Assembly: GCA_002688175.1 (NCBI GenBank)
Contig: NZCC01000003.1
Coordinates: 4,047-68,046 of the forward strand
Source of the DNA: Chromatiales bacterium
Lineage (GTDB): Bacteria; Pseudomonadota; Gammaproteobacteria; Steroidobacterales; GCA-2729495
Direction of reading: 5' to 3'
DNA length: 64,000 nt
Shown here: one piece after another, positions 13,132 through 24,049 of the stretch
How positions within the stretch are numbered: the stretch's first letter is position 1
Layout: each line of letters begins with the position of its first letter
Program-made: the position numbers and the translations under genes
The notes under the pieces: generated by a model
Told to the model about the DNA's origin: nothing
Seen by the model: the letters and a program-made list of their open reading frames with translations, nothing else
Database searches by the model: none

Positions 13132-13683
13132 CTAGTTCGTCAGGGTACTGGACAGTTTTTCCAGACCGGTGCGTATTGATCCGTCAATGACAAGATCATC
13201 CGCCTGCAGGCGAGCGCCGCCGATCAGAGTTTCATCCAGCGTAAAGTGTAGGTTTATGTCTCGGTTAAAGCGTTTCTTTAACGCTTCGCTAATCTTTGCC
13301 TGTTGTGCATCATCAACGGGGGCCGCGGCTGTCAGCACCACGTCTATGCTGTTCTCGACATTGGTCTTGAGCTTGTCAAATTGCCTGGCGATGTCCGCTA
13401 AAACCGGCAGTCGATCATTCTCGGCCAGCAGCCTGAGCAGATTCTTCACCCGGCCCGCATCGACTGGTGTCGTAACCGCTTGCTGACAAACATCCGCGAT
13501 AATGCCAACCATCAGCGCATCATCAGTGCCGGGTGCATCAATCATGGCCGCCAGTGCCGCATCGCTTACCGCTTGACCGGCTACATGCAACGTCTCCGAC
13601 CAGCCTGTGAGCTGCCCGGCGTCCCTGGCCAGTTCAAACGCCGCCTGTGCGTAGGGGCGCGCGATGCCTGAATTCTCGGCCAT
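13132..13683 (-). CDS. atpH: ATP synthase F1 subunit delta
   Basis: Peripheral-stalk subunit linking b subunits to the top of F1. It begins with the family start region SGIARPYAQAAFELA and ends with the conserved LIGGARLQADDLVIDGSIRT stretch. The 183 aa are slightly longer than E. coli (177). It lies 6 bp after atpF. Confidence 0.95.
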   Translation of the reverse strand: MAENSGIARPYAQAAFELARDAGQLTGWSETLHVAGQAVSDAALAAMIDAPGTDDALMVGIIADVCQQAVTTPVDAGRVKNLLRLLAENDRLPVLADIARQFDKLKTNVENSIDVVLTAAAPVDDAQQAKISEALKKRFNRDINLHFTLDETLIGGARLQADDLVIDGSIRTGLEKLSSTLTN

Positions 13684-13689
13684 GCCTGT

Positions 13690-14160
13690 CTAGATCTCCT
13701 GCGCCAACTGATCGAGCAGATCCTGATGGGTCGAAGCATTAATCTCGCGACTAATTATCTTCTCAGCACCGGCCACTGCTATCGCAGCCACCTGGCCACG
13801 CAATTCTTCACGGGCCCGATTCACTTCCTGCTCAACCTCGGCATGTGCCGCGGCAAGAATACGCTCACCCTCACCATCAGCTGTTGTACGGGCTTCATCG
13901 ACAATAGTGCCGGCCCGGTTATTCGCCTGATCAATGATCTCCCGTGCCTGTCCGCGTGCCTCATCGAGTAATTTTGTTTTCTCGACCGCAGCCAGCTCCA
14001 GCGACCGGGAACCTTTCTCGGCAGCCGCAAGACCTTCAGAAATTTCATTCTGACGCTCTTCGATCATGCCCAGCAAGGGTGGCCATACAAACTTCATGCA
14101 GAACCAGACAAACACGATCATCGCAATCGTCTGGCCGATTAGTGTGGCATTCAGATCCAC
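13690..14160 (-). CDS. atpF: ATP synthase Fo subunit b
   Basis: Peripheral stalk. One N-terminal membrane helix (about 5-25, IGQTIAMIVFVWFCMKFVWP) is followed by a long charged, Ala- and Glu-rich coiled coil to the C-terminus. The 156 aa equal E. coli. There is a single b gene, so the stalk is probably a homodimer. Confidence 0.97.
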   Translation of the reverse strand: MDLNATLIGQTIAMIVFVWFCMKFVWPPLLGMIEERQNEISEGLAAAEKGSRSLELAAVEKTKLLDEARGQAREIIDQANNRAGTIVDEARTTADGEGERILAAAHAEVEQEVNRAREELRGQVAAIAVAGAEKIISREINASTHQDLLDQLAQEI

Positions 14161-14247
14161 CTGGCTTCTCCTGAATTAAGTTTCGCTAAAGATAAGTGAT
14201 TCGCCCAATGGTTCGCCCTCGACGGTAAACCAGGAGACAAACCAAAC

Positions 14248-14526
<279 letters not shown>

Positions 14527-14563
14527 CTACAAAGCATTTTGGACATAAAAAAATAAAAAATAA

Positions 14564-15457
<894 letters not shown>

Positions 15458-15464
15458 TCACTCA

Positions 15465-15845
15465 TTACTCAACGGACAACCCTGTTTTCAGGGCAATCCA
15501 GTAAACACTGTAAATCGCGATGTAACCGATCATGAACGGCAGCATCTCGACACCCAGTACCCGTATCGCGGCAATCATCAGTGCTACCGTCAGCACGATC
15601 TTCACCGCCTCGCCAACATAAACACCGCGCATGAATCCGGCGGGATCCGCTCCGGCGTTCACGCGGAACATGCGTAGCGCCTGGTACAAGCCGGCAATAA
15701 TCCCAATACCTCCACCCGTTGCGGCGGACAACGCGGCGGATGACCCTGCGAGCCAAAACGCAGCCACTGCAACGATGCCGGTCAACAGGACCTGCCAGCC
15801 GGCAAGTCTGAATGCGGCTCTTTGCAGCATAAGATTGGTTACCAA
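15465..15845 (-). CDS. atpI: ATP synthase accessory protein I
   Basis: Small four-helix membrane protein linked to c-ring assembly and magnesium supply. The 126-aa product starts with Arg-rich residues, then alternates hydrophobic segments, including GGGIGIIAGLYQALRMF. Its position as first gene of the atp operon, after parB, is the standard gammaproteobacterial arrangement and supports the call; sequence identity in this family is low. Confidence 0.9.
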   Translation of the reverse strand: MVTNLMLQRAAFRLAGWQVLLTGIVAVAAFWLAGSSAALSAATGGGIGIIAGLYQALRMFRVNAGADPAGFMRGVYVGEAVKIVLTVALMIAAIRVLGVEMLPFMIGYIAIYSVYWIALKTGLSVE

Positions 15846-16070
15846 TACCCTGCCGTGGGGCCTTTAACTTATATGCTCCATTACGATCAGGGGCGTGGGT
15901 ACAAAAAAAAACCACTTCATCCGCCGTCTCGATGGCGATGGGTGGCAATACATCCGACCTATCCGTCGGTTAGCCCGAATATTCTACGGATCAGACTCGA
16001 ATGGTTCAAGAGGAAACGGCATGAAAACAACTGCAGGGGCAGCTTTGGCCTTTCACGGCTGGCCAGGCAG
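15846..16070. other. Intergenic, parB to atpI; likely atp operon promoter
   Basis: This gap of 225 bp separates parB from atpI on the same strand. It contains an A-run and no convincing open frame. A promoter for the atp operon would be expected here on the minus strand; no clear -35/-10 pair could be picked out. Confidence 0.35.
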
Positions 16071-16985
16071 CTATTTGATATGTTCCAGAATACCTTCAAG
16101 TTCATCGAGACTGTTGTAGGCCACGACGACTTTGCCGTTACCCCTCGCCCGGTGCTGGATTGTGACCTGGGCACCCAGGCGTCCCGACAACTCGTCCTGC
16201 AGGTGGCGAATATTTGGATCAACAGGGGTACGGGTCGTCCCTGCCGCAGTGTCGCCTCGGGCCAGGGTCTTTTTTACGAGTGCCTCGGTAGCCCGAACCG
16301 ATAGCCCCTGGCGGGCAATCTGCGCCGCGAGTTCAGCCTGAACACGTGGCGTCGTAATCGACAGCAAGGCCCGGGCATGGCCCATTTCCAGCTCACCGGC
16401 CTGAACCAGTGCCTTGGTTTCGCTGCCCAGATCCAGCAGGCGCAACAGGTTGCTGACGGCCGTTCGTGAACGACCGATAGCATCGGCAGTCTGCTGATGC
16501 GTTAACTCGAACTCATCGATCAACCGGCGCAAAGACTGCGCTTCCTCGAGTGGAGTCAGGTTCTCGCGCTGGATATTCTCAATCAGTGCGACCGCAATCG
16601 CGGCCGAATCCGGCATTTCTTTGACGACCGCCGGCACCTCGCTGAGCCCAACCAGTTGCGCGGCACGCCAACGACGTTCTCCGGCGACGATCTCATAACG
16701 CCGGGCTCCGGACACATCTGTAGTCACCAGCGGTCGCACGATGATTGGCTGGATAAGGCCCTGGGCCCGGATCGAGTCCGCCAGCTCTTCAAGCGCATCC
16801 TGATCCATTGCCTGGCGCGGCTGGTAGGTTCCGCGACGCAGCAAATCAATAGCAATCATTTTCAGGCCATCGCCTGAGGGGGGTAATCGTTGCTCGTCAC
16901 CTACCTCCACCGGTGGCGGCGAAATATCGACATCACCCAGCAGGGCATCCAGCCCCCGCCCGAGGCCTGTTCTTTTTGCGCTCAT
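16071..16985 (-). CDS. parB: Chromosome-partitioning protein ParB
   Basis: Binds parS, spreads by CTP-dependent clamping and loads the segregation machinery. The CTP-binding motif GERRWRAA is at 102-109. A helix-turn-helix follows (HQQTADAIGRSRTAVSNLLRL), then a C-terminal dimerisation domain. The 304 aa are normal for gammaproteobacteria. The N-terminus KRTGLGRGLDALLGD contains the GLGRGLDALL box that contacts ParA. A perfect parS site lies in recF of this window. It is 178 bp downstream of parA. Confidence 0.97.
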   Translation of the reverse strand: MSAKRTGLGRGLDALLGDVDISPPPVEVGDEQRLPPSGDGLKMIAIDLLRRGTYQPRQAMDQDALEELADSIRAQGLIQPIIVRPLVTTDVSGARRYEIVAGERRWRAAQLVGLSEVPAVVKEMPDSAAIAVALIENIQRENLTPLEEAQSLRRLIDEFELTHQQTADAIGRSRTAVSNLLRLLDLGSETKALVQAGELEMGHARALLSITTPRVQAELAAQIARQGLSVRATEALVKKTLARGDTAAGTTRTPVDPNIRHLQDELSGRLGAQVTIQHRARGNGKVVVAYNSLDELEGILEHIK

Positions 16986-17098
16986 TGATAACTCCGCATC
17001 ATGACTGTGAATTCTAGCCTGAAAAACAGAGTCAGACCCACCGCTTGTCGATAAACCTCAGTATCTGATGCTAAAAACCACTTCAAATGGTCAGTTAC

Positions 17099-17112
17099 AG
17101 CCGCTCCCACAA
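17099..17112 (-). repeat. REP-like core between parA and parB
   Basis: On the minus strand this reads TTGTGGGAGCGGCT. The 12-mer TGTGGGAGCGGC recurs downstream of gyrB at 43708. The core resembles the palindromic REP repeats of pseudomonads and xanthomonads. Only the first half of the usual palindrome is kept here. Confidence 0.45.
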
Positions 17113-17163
17113 GGGGGGTATGGTTGGCTGTTCATGGGTCGGCAGTGAGCCAGGCACCAGGTA

Positions 17164-17952
17164 TCAAGCTACGCCGATTTCATGCCCACCTGCTTCCTGG
17201 GCGATAACCGCTTCGGCCAGGGCCTGGTAAGCCTTGGCGCCAGATGAGTTTCGATCATGATGTAACACCACCAGGCCAAAGCTTGGCGCTTCGGCGAGTC
17301 GAACATTACGCGGGATGACCATGCCATACACCTTGTCACCAAAGTGTTTAAGCAACTGGTCAGACACTTCTCTGGCCAGCTTGTTACGCGGGTCAAACAT
17401 CGTGCGCAACAGTCCTTTAATACCCAGCCCATGATTGACGGTATTGCGCACTTGCTTGACGGTTTCGAGCAATGATGACAGTCCCTCCAGCGCATAATAT
17501 TCACACTGGATCGGGATCAGCACGCTATTGGCCGCCGTCAACGCATTGAGTGTCAACATATTGATAGTCGGCGGACAATCGATCAAAACATAGTCGAACA
17601 GATCGCGAACGGGCTCCAGCATGCCGCGCAATTTTTGCTCCCGGCCGATTTCCTGCAACAGCCGAACCTCAGCAACCGTAAGATCTGAATTGGCCGGCAG
17701 CAGGGAAAATGAACCTTCCTGCACTACCTGGATTACATCCAGCGCATGAACATCACCGAGAATAACGTCGCAGGTAGACCGCTCGAGTGATCCCTTGTCA
17801 ACGCCACAGCCGGTTGTAGCATTACCCTGCGGATCAAGATCAACCACTAGGATGCGACGCTGCAGGGTTGCCAAAGATGCGGCAAGGTTGACGCAGGTTG
17901 TCGTCTTGCCGACACCGCCCTTCTGATTTGCTATCGCAATGATTTCGCCCAT
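17164..17952 (-). CDS. parA: Chromosome-partitioning ATPase ParA
   Basis: Deviant Walker ATPase that moves ParB-parS complexes over the nucleoid. The N-terminus MGEIIAIANQKGGVGKTTT carries the deviant P-loop (11-18) with the signature Lys. LVVDLDPQGNATTG and VLIDCPPTINMLT follow. The 262 aa are typical of the chromosomal Soj type without an N-terminal repressor domain. It lies 26 bp downstream of rsmG, the conserved rsmG-parA-parB order. Confidence 0.97.
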   Translation of the reverse strand: MGEIIAIANQKGGVGKTTTCVNLAASLATLQRRILVVDLDPQGNATTGCGVDKGSLERSTCDVILGDVHALDVIQVVQEGSFSLLPANSDLTVAEVRLLQEIGREQKLRGMLEPVRDLFDYVLIDCPPTINMLTLNALTAANSVLIPIQCEYYALEGLSSLLETVKQVRNTVNHGLGIKGLLRTMFDPRNKLAREVSDQLLKHFGDKVYGMVIPRNVRLAEAPSFGLVVLHHDRNSSGAKAYQALAEAVIAQEAGGHEIGVA

Positions 17953-17978
17953 GTTATTTATTCCTTAGCCGGGCACGT

Positions 17979-18626
17979 TTAACCGTGGCGTCGCATGACT
18001 ACCATGTGCCGTTCCCCGGCCAGGCCGGGGACTTCGAGCCTGGCTACGTCGGCTACTTCCCATGTTCCCGGCACACTCGCCAATTCACCATCCGGATAGC
18101 GCCCTTTCATCGCCAGCAAACAACCTCCGGTTGCCACCAGGCCCCCACAATGGCGTACAAAAACACCGAGTGAAGAGAAAGCACGACTAATCACCACATC
18201 ATAAAGGTCTGCGGGCGCAAATGTCTCTACACGAAGATGCTCAACGAGAACGTTGGTGAGCGCCAGTTCGCCGAGCACATGCCTGACAAAACGGACCTTT
18301 TTCCCTCCCGAATCGAGCAGCGTGAAGTGTCGTTGCGGCTCGACCAGCGCCAACGGCAAGCCGGGAAACCCGGCACCGGTACCCACATCCAGAACCGATT
18401 TACCCGTCAGAAACGGCCGTGCACTTAACGAATCAAGTATGTGGCGCGCAACCATCTCTTTTGGGTCACGGACAGCCGTCAGGTTGAACGCCCGGTTCCA
18501 TTTGACCAACAGCCGTAACAGCCGGGTGAACTGTTGCACGAGTTCCGGTTCCACTGGGACCTGCATCGTTGCCAGGCCCGTTTTCAGAAGAGCCTCAAGA
18601 TCTAATTCTGTCGCTGACGCTGACAT
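17979..18626 (-). CDS. rsmG: 16S rRNA m7G527 methyltransferase
   Basis: Methylates G527 of 16S rRNA using S-adenosylmethionine. The SAM-binding motif DVGTGAGFPG lies at 80-89, preceded by the family segment VKWNRAFNLTAVRDP. The 215 aa are normal. It usually follows mnmG directly; here about 7 kb of transporter and redox genes lie between them. It lies 69 bp downstream of the YhdH-family gene. Confidence 0.96.
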   Translation of the reverse strand: MSASATELDLEALLKTGLATMQVPVEPELVQQFTRLLRLLVKWNRAFNLTAVRDPKEMVARHILDSLSARPFLTGKSVLDVGTGAGFPGLPLALVEPQRHFTLLDSGGKKVRFVRHVLGELALTNVLVEHLRVETFAPADLYDVVISRAFSSLGVFVRHCGGLVATGGCLLAMKGRYPDGELASVPGTWEVADVARLEVPGLAGERHMVVMRRHG

Positions 18627-18695
18627 GATGACAAGCTACCCGCAATGGGTGCTGATTGACAAGACAGTATCCTGGCAGAGTATTGAAAAATCCTG

Positions 18696-19721
18696 CTAAG
18701 ACAGGCGAACGATCGTACGGCCCATGACCGTACCGTCAATATAATCCGAAAAATAACGGGACAGATCAGCAAGTTCAATCTCACGGTTTACAATCTGGTC
18801 GAGATGAGCGGGAGCAAGATCACCGGCAATCCGGTTCCAGACGGCAATACGCAATTCCCTGGACACCTCGACGGAATTGATGCCGAGCAGGCTGATGCCA
18901 CGCAAGATAAATGGCATGACGGTCGTCGATAAATCGATGCCTGCAGCAAGGCCGATGCTGGCAATATTTCCGTTTGGTTTGGTCGTCCGCGTAAACCAGC
19001 CAAGGATATCGCCGCCCAGGTTATCGATCGCACCGCCCCAGATAACTTTTTCGAGTGGCCGTTCACCGAGTTCCAGTTCTTTGAAATTAAGTACCTCGGT
19101 TGCACCAAGGCCCTTGAGATATTCAGTTGCTGTCGTTTTACTCGTCAAGGCCGTAACTTCGTAACCGCGCTGACTCAGTAGGTCGATCGCTACACTGCCC
19201 ACCCCGCCAGTCGCGCCGTTGACGACAATCGGTCCCAGCTCCGGCACCTGATCATTTTGTTCCATCCGGTGTATTGCCAGCGCCGCCGTGAATCCGGCCG
19301 TACCGAGTCCCATGGCCATACGGGCATCGACTCCTGCCGGCATCGGTGTCGTCCATTCGCCCGGCACCCGAACATATTCGGCAAATCCCCCATCATGGGT
19401 TTCGCTTAACCCGCAACCATTGACAATAACTTCATCACCTTCAGCAACACGCGGGTCAGTCGATGAAATAACCGTACCGGCGACATCGACACCTCCAACG
19501 AGCGGAAAGCGTCGCAGTATGCGTCCGGCGCCAGTGGCCGCCAATGCATCCTTGTAATTGATGCTTGAGTAAGCGCCGCGAATGACGACCTCACCGTCAC
19601 CCAGATCGTCCAGGGTGATCTCTTCCAGCCGCGCCTCTACGCGGCGACCGTCTTCAGAATGAATGCGAAATGCTTTGAATGGATTATTAATGGAGCGAAA
19701 CCAATCCTGGCTGGGCGGCAT
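18696..19721 (-). CDS. YhdH/AcuI-family NADPH quinone/acrylyl-CoA reductase
   Basis: Medium-chain dehydrogenase/reductase without catalytic zinc. It shows SSINYKDALAATG, the Rossmann motif GATGGVGSVAIDLL and LPTTVMPFILRG-like LSTTVMPFILRG, all as in E. coli YhdH. That family reduces acrylyl-CoA or quinones with NADPH; the substrate here is unknown. The 341 aa include a few extra N-terminal residues. The only plausible start is the ATG at 19721, which overlaps the cytochrome c4 gene by 35 bp, so the genes are probably coupled. Confidence 0.88.
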   Translation of the reverse strand: MPPSQDWFRSINNPFKAFRIHSEDGRRVEARLEEITLDDLGDGEVVIRGAYSSINYKDALAATGAGRILRRFPLVGGVDVAGTVISSTDPRVAEGDEVIVNGCGLSETHDGGFAEYVRVPGEWTTPMPAGVDARMAMGLGTAGFTAALAIHRMEQNDQVPELGPIVVNGATGGVGSVAIDLLSQRGYEVTALTSKTTATEYLKGLGATEVLNFKELELGERPLEKVIWGGAIDNLGGDILGWFTRTTKPNGNIASIGLAAGIDLSTTVMPFILRGISLLGINSVEVSRELRIAVWNRIAGDLAPAHLDQIVNREIELADLSRYFSDYIDGTVMGRTIVRLS

Positions 19722-20298
19722 AATACGCAGCCAGATCCTTTATATCTTCTTCAGAAAGGTTCATAACTTGTCCGGCCATGACCGGGTCCTTACGGCTTCC
19801 AAGCTTGTATTGGGTCAAAGCCTGCTGGAGATAATCCTCATGCTGGCCGGCCAGCGTCGGCCAGTTCGGCATTGCGCTGACGCCGTTTGCACCGTGACAG
19901 GCGGTACAGATTGCCGCCTTTTCCTTACCCCGCCCAATCTGACCACCGGTTTTCGGATTACCGGAAGACAGTTCTTGCTGGGCAGAAAAATAGGCGGCCA
20001 GATCCATAATATTTTGCTCCGACAAGTCGGCAGTTTGCGCCTGCATCGTCTGATGCGGCCGACTCTGACTCTTGTAACCGGACAGGCTGATCACAAGATA
20101 ATCTTCATGCTGACCACCGAGTTTCGGCACACGATATGTCGGGTAGGCATTTCGATAACCGGCGATACCGTGACAACCGAGGCACACTGTGGCCAGAACG
20201 GAGCCACGCTCGACGTCACCGGCTGCCTGAGCCGGCATCGAAACCAAACCGGCGATGAAGAGACAAAAAATGATCGGCAGAGTTCGCAAAATAGGCAT
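19687..20298 (-). CDS. Diheme cytochrome c4
   Basis: Periplasmic electron carrier with two class I cytochrome c domains. A signal peptide runs to about residue 25 (MPAQA before AGD). Haem sites are CLGCH (39-43) and CTACH (130-134), with Met ligands likely in HQTMQAQ and DPVMAGQVM. The two halves repeat each other (KLGGQHEDYL and TLAGQHEDYL). The 203 aa match cytochrome c4. It sits 41 bp downstream of the fused Opp ATPase and overlaps the YhdH gene, an unusual location for this gene. Confidence 0.93.
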   Translation of the reverse strand: MPILRTLPIIFCLFIAGLVSMPAQAAGDVERGSVLATVCLGCHGIAGYRNAYPTYRVPKLGGQHEDYLVISLSGYKSQSRPHQTMQAQTADLSEQNIMDLAAYFSAQQELSSGNPKTGGQIGRGKEKAAICTACHGANGVSAMPNWPTLAGQHEDYLQQALTQYKLGSRKDPVMAGQVMNLSEEDIKDLAAYYAAQPGLVSLH

Positions 20299-20339
20299 AG
20301 AGTTCTCGAAACTTCATGGGCACTGGCCCAAACGGCCAG

Positions 20340-22160
20340 CTATATTATACGTAATTGTGGCTGGTGGCACGCCACCCATGTTCCGTCATGCAATTCCATG
20401 ACTGGCGGGCATTTCTCGCACTCCGCCACAGCATCCAGGCAACGTGACCGAAACCCGCAGCCAGCAAGGTTTTCCAGTGGACTGGATACTTCGCCTCGTA
20501 CGGTGACGTGCTGACGGCCGCATTCAACTTCAGGGTCGGGAACCGGCGCGGCAGCAATCAATGCACGTGTATACGGGTGCCGAGGCCGCAAAAATAATCT
20601 ATCTGTCGCCGCGATTTCAACTGCCTTGCCGAGATACATAACGATAACCCGGTGACTAATTCGCCGCACCACTGCCAGGTCATGTGCAATAAACACGATT
20701 GCAAGGTCCAGTTTTTGCTGCAGGTCTATCAACAGCTGGATAATCTGCGCCTGAACCGTGACATCCAGGGCACTGACAACCTCATCACAAATCAGCAGCC
20801 GCGGTTGTGAAATCAGCGCCCTGGCAATGCCAATACGCTGGCACTGTCCCCCGGAAAACTCATGCGGATAGCGGTTCACACACGAGGGATCCAGGCCAAC
20901 CCTGGTTAACATATCTGCTACCCGGCGGCTACGATCTTCCGTGTCCAGCTGCGGAAAAAAAGTATCCAGCGGTTCCGCGATGATACGACCGATCGTCATG
21001 CGGGGATTCAGCGAGGCCAGCGGGTCCTGGAAAATCATCTGCATATCCCGGCGGGTACTCCGTAATTCCTCCTTATCCAGCGTAGACAAGTCACGATTCA
21101 ACAGGCAGGTTGTACCGCCACAGGAATCGACGAGCCTTAGAATGGCCCGAGCCAGGGTCGATTTTCCACAGCCGGATTCGCCGACAATGCCAACCGTTTC
21201 ACCCGGCCTGACTTCAATATGAATGTCATCAACCGCGCGCAATACTTTTGGCGCCACAAATAATCGATCGCCCGGCACGCTGAACTCAACGCTTACCCCT
21301 TTGGCGGACAACACCGGCTCTACATCATCGGTCAGGGCCTCCCGGATGGGATCGGCATGTTCACCATCGAGCCGTGGTACCGCATCGAGCAAGGTGCGCG
21401 TGTAATCGTTTGTCGAACGGTAAAAGACGTCTGCGGTGCTGCCTGATTCCTCTTTAATGCCTTCATGCATGACCAGCACTCGATCACAGCTACCTGCCAC
21501 AACGCCGAGGTCGTGAGTAATCAGGATGATAGAAGTCGAAAACTCGCTGCGCAGTTCGTGCATAAGATCAAGAATCTGTGCCTGCACCGTCACATCAAGT
21601 GCCGTAGTCGGTTCATCGGCAATTAATAAAGCCGGCTTGCATAACAGGGCTGTCGCGATCATGACCCGTTGACGCATACCACCAGACAATTCATGCGGGT
21701 ACATGCCAAGACGGCGGCGTGCAGCGGTGATTTGAACGGCATCGAGCAACGCTTCACATTGATGCCAGGCTGCACGGCGATCCATACCCTGATGCAGGCG
21801 TAACACTGTCGACATCTGTTTACCGATCGTAAGGTAGGGATTCAACGAGGTCATCGGGTCCTGAAAAATCATTGCAATTTGTGCGCCGCGAATAGTCCGC
21901 AGATGCGATTCAGGCAAGGCCAGCAAATCCTTGCCGCCAAACAGCGCCCGACCGGCAGCTGCACCATTCGCGGCCAGCAAACCCAGCAACGCCAACACCG
22001 TTTGACTCTTGCCGGAACCGGATTCGCCGACGATGCCGAGCGTCTCACCAGTCTCGACTTTAAAATTCAGATCCTGCACCGCATATACCGGACCGTCAGG
22101 AGTTGCAAACGTCACATTGAGCCCGTCAACAGACAAGATCGTTTCGGGCAAAGCCCTCAT
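20340..22160 (-). CDS. Oligopeptide-type ABC transporter, fused double ATPase (OppDF/YejF-like)
   Basis: Energises the peptide importer encoded by the three genes before it. Two complete ATPase modules are fused in 606 aa: Walker A GESGSGKS with signature LSGGMRQR in the first half, and GESGCGKS with signature FSGGQCQR in the second. The C-terminus has the Cys-rich oligopeptide/dipeptide extension (GCGFRSRC, CEKCPP). OppD and OppF are usually separate; the fusion is as in YejF. The start overlaps the permease stop by four bases. Confidence 0.93.
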   Translation of the reverse strand: MRALPETILSVDGLNVTFATPDGPVYAVQDLNFKVETGETLGIVGESGSGKSQTVLALLGLLAANGAAAGRALFGGKDLLALPESHLRTIRGAQIAMIFQDPMTSLNPYLTIGKQMSTVLRLHQGMDRRAAWHQCEALLDAVQITAARRRLGMYPHELSGGMRQRVMIATALLCKPALLIADEPTTALDVTVQAQILDLMHELRSEFSTSIILITHDLGVVAGSCDRVLVMHEGIKEESGSTADVFYRSTNDYTRTLLDAVPRLDGEHADPIREALTDDVEPVLSAKGVSVEFSVPGDRLFVAPKVLRAVDDIHIEVRPGETVGIVGESGCGKSTLARAILRLVDSCGGTTCLLNRDLSTLDKEELRSTRRDMQMIFQDPLASLNPRMTIGRIIAEPLDTFFPQLDTEDRSRRVADMLTRVGLDPSCVNRYPHEFSGGQCQRIGIARALISQPRLLICDEVVSALDVTVQAQIIQLLIDLQQKLDLAIVFIAHDLAVVRRISHRVIVMYLGKAVEIAATDRLFLRPRHPYTRALIAAAPVPDPEVECGRQHVTVRGEVSSPLENLAGCGFRSRCLDAVAECEKCPPVMELHDGTWVACHQPQLRII

Positions 22161-23041
22161 AACGATGCCCCACGATCACGCGGATCGAGCGCATCGCGCA
22201 AACCATCGCCGAGAAAATTGAAACAAAATAGTGTGATGGTCAGAAATATTGCCGGAAATATGAGCATCCACGGTGCATTCTCCATTTCCTGTGCACCTTC
22301 GTTAACCAATGCTCCCCATGACGTCATCGGTTCTTGTACGCCAAGACCCAGAAAACTTAAAAATGATTCAACCAGGATGACCTGGGGAATGGTTAAGGTA
22401 ACGTAGACCGCCACGACGCCCAGCAGATTCGGCACAATGTGGCGACGAATGATATGCGCTGTAGTTACGCCACCGGCACGTGCTGCCTCGATAAACTCCT
22501 GGTTTTTCAAACTTAGCGTCTGACCACGCACGATCCTCGCCATATCCAGCCAATTGATGGCGCCAATGGCGACAAAGATCAACAGGATATTCCGGCCAAA
22601 AAACACCATCAGCAGGATGACGAGAAACATGAATGGCAATGCATAAAGAATATCGACGATTCGCATCATGACCTGATCGACACGGCCGCCCAGGTATCCG
22701 GATACAGCGCCATAGGTAATACCGATTACCAGGCTCACGAGTGTCGCAACAATACCCACCAACAGCGAGATGCGACCGCCCTGTAGTGTTCGCACCAGCA
22801 AATCCCGACCGAGCGCATCAGTGCCGAACCAGTGTCCGCCACTGATCGTTGGAGCGATTGATATGTTGTCCCAGTCTGTTGCATCGATACTGTACGAACT
22901 GAACCATGGCCCGACGATGACTGCGATCGAAAATGCCGCAAGAATAATCAGCGCAGTAATTGCCGCACGATTTCTGCGTAGTACCGCCCATGCGTCGTAC
23001 CAGAGACTGCGACCCATCGGCTGCTGCATTGGATCGCTCAC
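22157..23041 (-). CDS. Oligopeptide-type ABC transporter permease (OppC-like)
   Basis: Inner-membrane permease, 294 aa. One N-terminal helix (about 24-46) is followed by a BPD transmembrane domain of five helices with the EAA loop EAARAGGVTTAHIIRRHIVP, which docks to the ATPase. SGGHWFGTDALGRD is the OppC/DppC signature. A GTG start at 23041 overlaps the preceding permease stop (GTGA), and the stop overlaps the ATPase start, so translation is tightly coupled. Confidence 0.94.
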   Translation of the reverse strand: MSDPMQQPMGRSLWYDAWAVLRRNRAAITALIILAAFSIAVIVGPWFSSYSIDATDWDNISIAPTISGGHWFGTDALGRDLLVRTLQGGRISLLVGIVATLVSLVIGITYGAVSGYLGGRVDQVMMRIVDILYALPFMFLVILLMVFFGRNILLIFVAIGAINWLDMARIVRGQTLSLKNQEFIEAARAGGVTTAHIIRRHIVPNLLGVVAVYVTLTIPQVILVESFLSFLGLGVQEPMTSWGALVNEGAQEMENAPWMLIFPAIFLTITLFCFNFLGDGLRDALDPRDRGASL

Positions 23042-23958
23042 AATCGTACGCGTGGGTCGAGCCAGCCGTAGACCAGGTCAACAAAAAAATTAAACACGAT
23101 AATCAGCGAGCCGTAGAACACAACAACACCCATGACGAGCGTGTAATCTCGATTCAGAGCCCCCTGCACAAAAAACCGGCCAAGACCTGGAATACCGAAT
23201 ATCTGCTCGATGACCACGGAACCGGTAATGACGGCGGCTGTCGCAGGGCCGAGATACGAAATAACCGGCAGCAAAGCGGGCTTGAGTGCATGCTGCACAA
23301 TAATCCGGGGCATCGACAACCCCTGGGCACGTGCCGTACGAATGAACGGGCTACGCAACACTTCTATCATGCTACCGCGCATCAGGCGCGCGATATATGC
23401 GATTTGTGGCATTGCCAGGGCGATCACCGGCAATAACAGATGTCTGGCCTCACCATCGCCAAGACCACCGGCCGGCAGCCAGCGTAATCCTACGGCAAAC
23501 AACAGAATCAGTAGTGGTGCAACGACAAAATTCGGGATAGAGATACCCACCATCATTACGGTCATGACGCTGTAGTCAGCTGCAGAGTTTTGCCGCAGGG
23601 CTGCATATGCACCGGCACTGATACCGACAATAAGGGCCAGCAGCATCGCCAGACCACCCAGTCGCAACGACACCGGAAATCCGCTGCGAATTAATTCCGT
23701 AACACTGAAGTCGCGATACTGAAACGATGGACCGAAATCACCCCGGGCGAGATTGGCCAGGTACCGACCAAACTGCTGGTACAGCGGCTCATCAAGATGG
23801 TATGCCGTACGCAGGTTGGCCTCGATTTCCACCGGGAGCTGTTTCTCACTGTCGAACGGACCTCCCGGTGCCGCACGTATCAACATAAATGCCAGGGCAA
23901 TCAGAATGAATAATGTTGGAATCGCGCTCAGCAAACGACGCAGCATAAAATTCAGCAT
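23038..23958 (-). CDS. Oligopeptide-type ABC transporter permease (OppB-like)
   Basis: Inner-membrane permease, 306 aa. The N-terminus MLNFMLRRLLSAIPTLFILI is the usual OppB/DppB first helix, followed by AAPGGPFD. The EAA loop is present as RTARAQGLSMPRIIVQHALK. It lies 91 bp downstream of the binding-protein gene and overlaps the next permease. Confidence 0.94.
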   Translation of the reverse strand: MLNFMLRRLLSAIPTLFILIALAFMLIRAAPGGPFDSEKQLPVEIEANLRTAYHLDEPLYQQFGRYLANLARGDFGPSFQYRDFSVTELIRSGFPVSLRLGGLAMLLALIVGISAGAYAALRQNSAADYSVMTVMMVGISIPNFVVAPLLILLFAVGLRWLPAGGLGDGEARHLLLPVIALAMPQIAYIARLMRGSMIEVLRSPFIRTARAQGLSMPRIIVQHALKPALLPVISYLGPATAAVITGSVVIEQIFGIPGLGRFFVQGALNRDYTLVMGVVVFYGSLIIVFNFFVDLVYGWLDPRVRL

Positions 23959-24049
23959 GGAAAACAGACTCCGATCTCTAATGCATTTTGGTATAGCCCC
24001 GAAACGGCTAATGCGGGAGTAACTTTAGCAACGATTTCCTGATCTATTA

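Noticed and set aside
17030-17044. Shared CAGACCCACC with the terminator at 29159
   Set aside because: Ten bases of low-information GC-rich sequence; no shared structure at the first site.
19663-20514. Plus-strand open frame of 283 codons
   Set aside because: Antisense to cytochrome c4 with its two haem motifs and to the end of the ABC ATPase.
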